From positions 32,678 through 96,677 of the forward strand of contig NZ_LMCF01000168.1 in assembly GCF_001623075.1 (NCBI RefSeq): a stretch of DNA of 64,000 nt, read 5' to 3'. This document shows, in pieces, positions 61,913 to 64,000 of this stretch. The notes beneath the pieces were generated by a model, which ran no database searches, was not told the DNA's origin, and saw only the letters and a list, made by a program, of their open reading frames with translations. This DNA comes from Pseudovibrio sp. Ad37 (GTDB lineage: Bacteria; Pseudomonadota; Alphaproteobacteria; Rhizobiales; Stappiaceae). The stretch's first letter is position 1. Every line of letters begins with the position of its first letter. The position numbers and the translations under genes were made by a program.

Positions 61913-63427
61913 ATGCAAAACAAACGCAATGTGCTTTTTATCATCATCGACCAGCTGCGCGCGGATTGTGTGTTCGGTGAACTTGGCAAACACGTAAACC
62001 TGCCAAACCTGCGCGCGTTCATGGAAGACAGCGTCACCTTTACACGCCACTTCTCCGTCACCAATCCCTGCGGCCCGTCCAGAGCGTCACTGCTGACAGG
62101 GCAATACGCCATGAACCATCGCTCCGTGCGCAACGGCACACCGCTGCGGCACGACACGCCCAACATCGCAACGCAAATGCGCAAAGCGGGCTATCTGCCC
62201 ATGCTGTTTGGATACACGGACACCTCACAGGATCCCCGTGCATTCCACCCGAATGATCCGGCAGTCAGAACCTACGAATACCCAATGAATGGCTTCCATG
62301 AGATAACGGAGATGCGCATGGATATGTCCTATCCATGGCAGTCTCATCTCATGAACCAGGGATATAAATTTGAGAAGTACTGGGACGTTTACAAGCCCGT
62401 CTCACCGGAAGGCAAAGCCCCACGCCTCAACGATCCCGCGCTTTATGCAGCTGAAGACAGCGACACGGCATTTTTGACAGACGCCTTCCTGAAGACCATG
62501 CCAGCCTACAGCCAGCAAAACTGGTTCGCCCACCTCACTTACATTCGTCCTCACCCTCCGCTCGTCGCCCCTGCCCCATATAACGACATGTACGACCCGC
62601 AAAGCCTGCCGCTCCCAGAGCGACTGCAAAGCATGGAAGACGAGCAAGCCCAACATCCGTTTTTCGCTCCAGTGATGCAGAACAACAGCGCAGCCAGCTT
62701 TGTTGAAGGCTTCCCGGATCTGGAACCAACCGACGAAAACATCCGCACCCTGCGCGCTATCTATTTGGGGCTGGCTACAGAAGTCGATCACCATGTAGGC
62801 CGTGTTGTGCAGTTTCTGAAAGACACAGGACAGTACGATGATACCATGGTGGTGATCACAGCTGACCATGGCGAGATGCTCGGCGACTGTCACAGTTGGG
62901 GGAAAATGACCGTTTATGATGCGGCCTACCACACCCCTCTCATCATCCGCATGCCAGAGGGAGAGTGCGGAACGCAGGTCTCACAGGTCACAGAGTCCAT
63001 CGATATTATGCCAACCATTCTGGAATGGGTCGGGCAGGAAGTCCCAAGCTCTGTGGACGGCAAGTCCCTCCTCCCGTTCCTTAAAGGCGAAACACCTGAG
63101 GACTGGCGCACTGTCTCCATGTCTGAGCTGGACTTCGCAGATCCACTGCAGCCAACACTCTGGCAGCAACAGCTTGGAACGAAACTAGACAACTCCTGTC
63201 TAAGCATCTTACGCGATGAGCGTTTCACACTTGTGGAATTTGCAGCTGATCTGCCCCCCATGCTGTTTGACGCACAAGACCAAGGTGAAATGGAAAATCT
63301 CGCTCAAAAGCCAGAGCATGCTCAAACACTGGCCCGTATGACCCGTGAACTCCTCCGCCACCGTATGAAGAACATGGACAAGACCCTGTCCAACTGGATG
63401 ATCACAACAGACGGCCCGAAGCACTGA
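61913..63427 (+). CDS. Sulfatase/phosphonate monoester hydrolase-family enzyme
   Basis: A 504-residue sulfatase-fold hydrolase. The formylglycine site C-G-P-S-R (Cys53, followed by A-S-L-L-T-G) matches the C-x-P-x-R consensus. The metal-binding residues are visible as I-I-D-Q-L at residue 13 and T-A-D-H-G-E-M-L-G-D near residue 320. It has no signal peptide, so it is probably cytoplasmic. It could cleave sulfate or phosphonate monoesters; the neighbouring DeoR regulator hints at a sugar- or polyol-derived substrate. Confidence 0.9.
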   Translation: MQNKRNVLFIIIDQLRADCVFGELGKHVNLPNLRAFMEDSVTFTRHFSVTNPCGPSRASLLTGQYAMNHRSVRNGTPLRHDTPNIATQMRKAGYLPMLFGYTDTSQDPRAFHPNDPAVRTYEYPMNGFHEITEMRMDMSYPWQSHLMNQGYKFEKYWDVYKPVSPEGKAPRLNDPALYAAEDSDTAFLTDAFLKTMPAYSQQNWFAHLTYIRPHPPLVAPAPYNDMYDPQSLPLPERLQSMEDEQAQHPFFAPVMQNNSAASFVEGFPDLEPTDENIRTLRAIYLGLATEVDHHVGRVVQFLKDTGQYDDTMVVITADHGEMLGDCHSWGKMTVYDAAYHTPLIIRMPEGECGTQVSQVTESIDIMPTILEWVGQEVPSSVDGKSLLPFLKGETPEDWRTVSMSELDFADPLQPTLWQQQLGTKLDNSCLSILRDERFTLVEFAADLPPMLFDAQDQGEMENLAQKPEHAQTLARMTRELLRHRMKNMDKTLSNWMITTDGPKH

Positions 63428-63431
63428 CCCC

Positions 63432-63460
63432 AAAACGGGGCATCACCAAATGCCCCGTTT
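63432..63460. terminator. Terminator after the sulfatase gene
   Basis: AAAACGGGGCAT-CACCAA-ATGCCCCGTTT: a strong hairpin with A and T tracts. It should act on both strands, ending the sulfatase transcript and lying just past the convergent beta-lactamase fragment. Confidence 0.85.
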
Positions 63461-63486
63461 CTCACCACATACAGACAAACAGCTCA

Positions 63487-63885
63487 TCAGCGCTGTTTGA
63501 TCTCCTCAATTATCGCCTTACCAATCTCAGCGATCACCGCATTGCGCTGCCTAAAACTCGCATCACTACCCATCATATAAACCGCGGCAAGATAAGGCGC
63601 GCCAGTGTCCGGCCAAATAACACTGATAATCCCGCGCGAACCATTCTGACCTCCACCGCTCTTGTCTGCAATGCGCCAGCCCTTCGGCAAGTGCTTTCGG
63701 ATCAACTCATCCGCAACCTTGTCATCCACCATCCACTGCTGCAGCTGTGCGCGGGAAGACGGAAGCAACACATCCTCAAACAGCAACCTGTCCAATGTCT
63801 TGAGCACAGCAGAAGGCGAAGTAGTATCACGGGGATCTCCGCGCTTGGCTTCGTTCATAGCTGGCTCATTCCGTGAGCCTCCCCC
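63487..63885 (-). pseudogene. Class A beta-lactamase, C-terminal fragment (IS-truncated)
   Basis: The minus-strand frame encodes only the C-terminal half of a class A beta-lactamase. R-N-E-P-A-M-N-E-A-K-R-G-D-P-R-D-T-T (the region around the conserved E-P-x-x-N) is followed by the K-S-G triad in A-D-K-S-G-G-G-Q. The active-site S-x-x-K and S-D-N parts are missing. Upstream the frame runs into an IS3-type element at about 63886, so the gene is interrupted there. Confidence 0.8.
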
Positions 63886-64000
63886 TTTGAAGTGGTCCAC
63901 GCCTATAGTTAGGAAACCGGAGGACCATAGATGGCTATCAAGCGCCCCAAACCTGAAGATATTGTTGTGAAGTTACGGCAGGTTGAAGTTCTGATGGGGC
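63886..64000 (+). mobile_element. IS3-family insertion sequence, left end (cut by window edge)
   Basis: The left end of an insertion sequence starts near 63886, immediately next to the broken beta-lactamase. The sequence CTTTGAAGTGGTCCACGCC is a plausible inverted-repeat end. GGAGG precedes the first ORF at 63931. The right end, transposase orfB and target duplication are outside the window. Confidence 0.65.
63931..64000 (+). CDS. IS3-family transposase OrfA, N-terminal fragment
   Basis: From ATG at 63931 the protein starts M-A-I-K-R-P-K-P-E-D-I-V and continues V-K-L-R-Q-V-E-V-L-M-G to the window edge. This is typical of the helix-turn-helix OrfA of IS3-family elements. Confidence 0.8.
   Translation, partial: MAIKRPKPEDIVVKLRQVEVLMG

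Noticed and set aside
1..64000. CRISPR arrays, tRNA or rRNA genes, replication origin
   Set aside because: No regularly spaced repeats, tRNA cloverleaf with CCA-type end, rRNA sequence or origin-type repeats were seen on reading.

Overview
The window looks like an alphaproteobacterial chromosome segment of moderate GC content. A Pseudovibrio-like (Stappiaceae/Hyphomicrobiales) organism fits best. This rests on the NAD-linked formate dehydrogenase (fds) operon, the Liv-type ABC and TRAP transporters, a CCGAAAA...TTTTCGG interspersed palindrome of a kind I associate with Rhizobiales, and a large non-rhizobial type III secretion system (T3SS). No rRNA, tRNA or CRISPR array was recognised.

Layout. 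(1) 1-7464, minus strand: two acyl-CoA dehydrogenases (one cut by the window edge), an IclR regulator and a complete Liv-type branched-chain amino acid/organic acid ABC transporter (livF-livG-livM-livH and a binding protein). (2) 7771-45230: the T3SS. The export gate and sorting platform run sctU-T-S-R-Q-P-O-N-L-K-J-I on the minus strand, with overlapping starts and stops for much of it. sctV and a chaperone lie separately on the plus strand at the left edge. The gatekeeper SctW, a chaperone, a Crp-family regulator, a probable needle co-chaperone, the needle SctF and the inner-ring protein SctD form a plus-strand block at the right edge. Between them lie the secretin SctC, a translocon operon ordered like Yersinia lcrGVH-yopBD with an inserted sctX/sctY pair, many TPR and CesT-type chaperones, and three candidate effectors. 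(3) 45363-46727: a TolC-like outer membrane protein. (4) 47123-53361: a TRAP transporter with an RpiR regulator, a nitrilase-family amidase and an enoyl-CoA hydratase. (5) 53440-59667: the fdsG-B-A-D formate dehydrogenase operon and its LysR regulator. (6) 59873-63427: an EamA permease, a DeoR regulator and a divergent sulfatase. (7) The right edge: a class A beta-lactamase truncated by an IS3-family element.

Most interesting content. The protein at 23104-24288 has several CagA/Tir/Tarp-like tyrosine motifs, including Y-A-T-I-D, Y-V-N and Y-E-N contexts, plus a proline-rich C-terminus. It reads as a host-kinase-phosphorylated scaffold effector. Its N-terminal module is shared with the protein at 25310-26494, and a CesT-type chaperone lies just upstream of that pair. 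The protein at 10623-11414 has a Cys-His arrangement like the CNF1/CheD deamidase fold. A chain of perfect or near-perfect hairpins at 11542-12041 suggests an unrecognised structured RNA. The secretin looks T2SS-like and lipidated, and SctD is unusually long with a C-terminal domain reminiscent of GspC/PilP. This suggests a T3SS adapted to a borrowed secretin.

Functions were assigned by reading the protein sequences against remembered family features. No database search was run.
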